From Candidatus Falkowiibacteriota bacterium (lineage in GTDB: Bacteria; Patescibacteriota; Patescibacteriia; Patescibacteriales; GWC2-42-12), in assembly GCA_016208065.1 (NCBI GenBank), contig JACQYU010000046.1, forward strand, positions 1 to 12,960: DNA of 12,960 nt, read 5' to 3'. The notes beneath the pieces are model-generated. The model had not been told where the DNA came from, did not search any database, and saw only the letters and a program-made list of their open reading frames with translations. Below, one piece after another: positions 12,695-12,960 of this stretch. Position 1 is the stretch's first letter; the number at the start of each line of letters is the position of its first letter. The position numbers and the translations under genes were made by a program.

Positions 12695-12821
12695 TTTAAG
12701 CCCCCTTTAGCAAAGGGGGTTAGGGGGATTTTTCTGACGGCAAACTATAACAAAGTTTGTGTCATAGACGAACTTAAAAATCCCCGCCCTTCGGGCTACC
12801 CCTTTATTAAAGGGGCTTAAT
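12695..12821. mobile_element. MITE-like palindromic element upstream of smpB
   Basis: The left end (TTAAGCCCCC..., 12696-12733) and right end (...GGGGCTTAA, 12776-12820) are inverted repeats: TTAAGCCCC at both tips, CCCTTT/AAAGGG hairpins, and GGGGATTTTT at both inner ends. Each arm also folds on itself: CCCCCTTT-AGC-AAAGGGGG at 12701-12719, and CCCCTTTATTAAAGGGG at 12799-12815. The right arm carries an extra GCCC-TTC-GGGC hairpin at 12786-12796. The centre of about 42 nt has a smaller dyad (ACAAAGTTTGT, 12750-12760). There is no coding capacity, and a target duplication is not clear. The layout fits a non-autonomous inverted-repeat element. Confidence 0.65.
12744..12752 (-). promoter_or_regulatory. 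Possible extended -10 promoter for smpB inside the palindromic element
   Basis: The minus strand reads TGTTATAGT, an extended -10 (TGn plus TATAGT). The sequence 17 bp upstream (TTCGTC) is a poor -35. If used, the transcript would begin about 45 nt before the smpB ATG and include the hairpin covering its ribosome binding site. Confidence 0.3.
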
Positions 12822-12960
12822 TATATTCCACTCCCTCAACGTTTCTACCACCTTTTTACCGGTTAAATTATTTTCAACATAATCATGATAAGCGTGGCTT
12901 TTAACCCGTTCAATCACAGTTTCATTATTTTTGTACTGCTCTAGAATATCATCAATCGCT
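12807..12960 (-). CDS. Unidentified protein, C-terminal 50 residues
   Basis: The frame enters at the right edge and ends at TAA (12807-12809). It reads AIDDILEQYKNNETVIERVK, then SHAYHDYVENNLTGKKVVET, then LREWNIIKPL. It is predicted mainly helical and strongly charged. The pattern ENxxGxKVVExL near the end resembles the C-terminal helix of GT4-type glycosyltransferases, but this is a weak likeness and no catalytic region is visible. The last residues (about KPL) and the stop codon lie within the inverted repeat of the palindromic element, so insertion of that element probably replaced the original end of the gene. Confidence 0.55.
   Translation of the reverse strand, partial: AIDDILEQYKNNETVIERVKSHAYHDYVENNLTGKKVVETLREWNIIKPL

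Noticed and set aside
12701..12719. The CCCCCTTT/AAAGGGGG hairpin as an intrinsic terminator
   Set aside because: No T-run follows on the minus strand, and it is symmetric with the opposite tip of a larger inverted repeat, so a palindromic element explains it better.
1..12960. CRISPR array, transposase or defence operon
   Set aside because: No regularly spaced repeats, cas-like proteins or transposase motifs were seen. The only nuclease of mobile type is the lone HNH gene.

Overview
This AT-rich window, with every recognisable gene on the minus strand, looks like a fragment of a Candidate Phyla Radiation (Patescibacteria) genome, most like the Parcubacteria-type lineages. The reasons are the divergent, lysine/isoleucine-rich proteins, weak or absent Shine-Dalgarno sequences, RNase J with an N-terminal extension, a membrane-anchored family-5 substrate-binding protein, and tRNAs that mostly lack an encoded CCA. 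The placement is an inference from protein style; no phylogeny was run.

Reading in the direction of transcription (high to low coordinates): an unidentified C-terminus enters at the right edge and runs into a ~125-bp palindromic, MITE-like element. smpB follows, with its likely ribosome binding site inside that element, and then ssrA (tmRNA); these are the two partners of trans-translation. Next come an HNH endonuclease gene with its own promoter, tRNA-Leu(TAA) and tRNA-Gly(GCC). A good sigma70-type promoter then starts infC-rpmI-rplT, followed by secG. After that are an oligopeptide-binding-protein gene, a tRNA-Leu 5'-half remnant, tRNA-Leu(CAG), RNase J and a strong intrinsic terminator. 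The last unit is a LysM/M23 cell-wall peptidase, a small membrane protein, tRNA-Ala(TGC), a YdjM-like membrane protein and polA. It ends at a ~97-bp palindrome, beyond which the start of a probable murD leaves the window.

The most striking points are two broken housekeeping genes. RNase J is split by a frameshift at a site where about 12 conserved residues are missing, which fits a 35- or 38-nt deletion. IF3 (infC) has lost most of its N-terminal domain and carries an in-frame TAA at a normally conserved tyrosine. Either the genome is really decaying here or the assembly is wrong; read mapping would decide.

The window also holds several non-coding structures: a candidate H-type pseudoknot RNA between tRNA-Ala and the YdjM-like gene, two palindromic elements, two tRNA-Leu-like fragments, and a non-canonical tRNA-Ala. 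I see no CRISPR array, complete transposase or recognisable defence operon.
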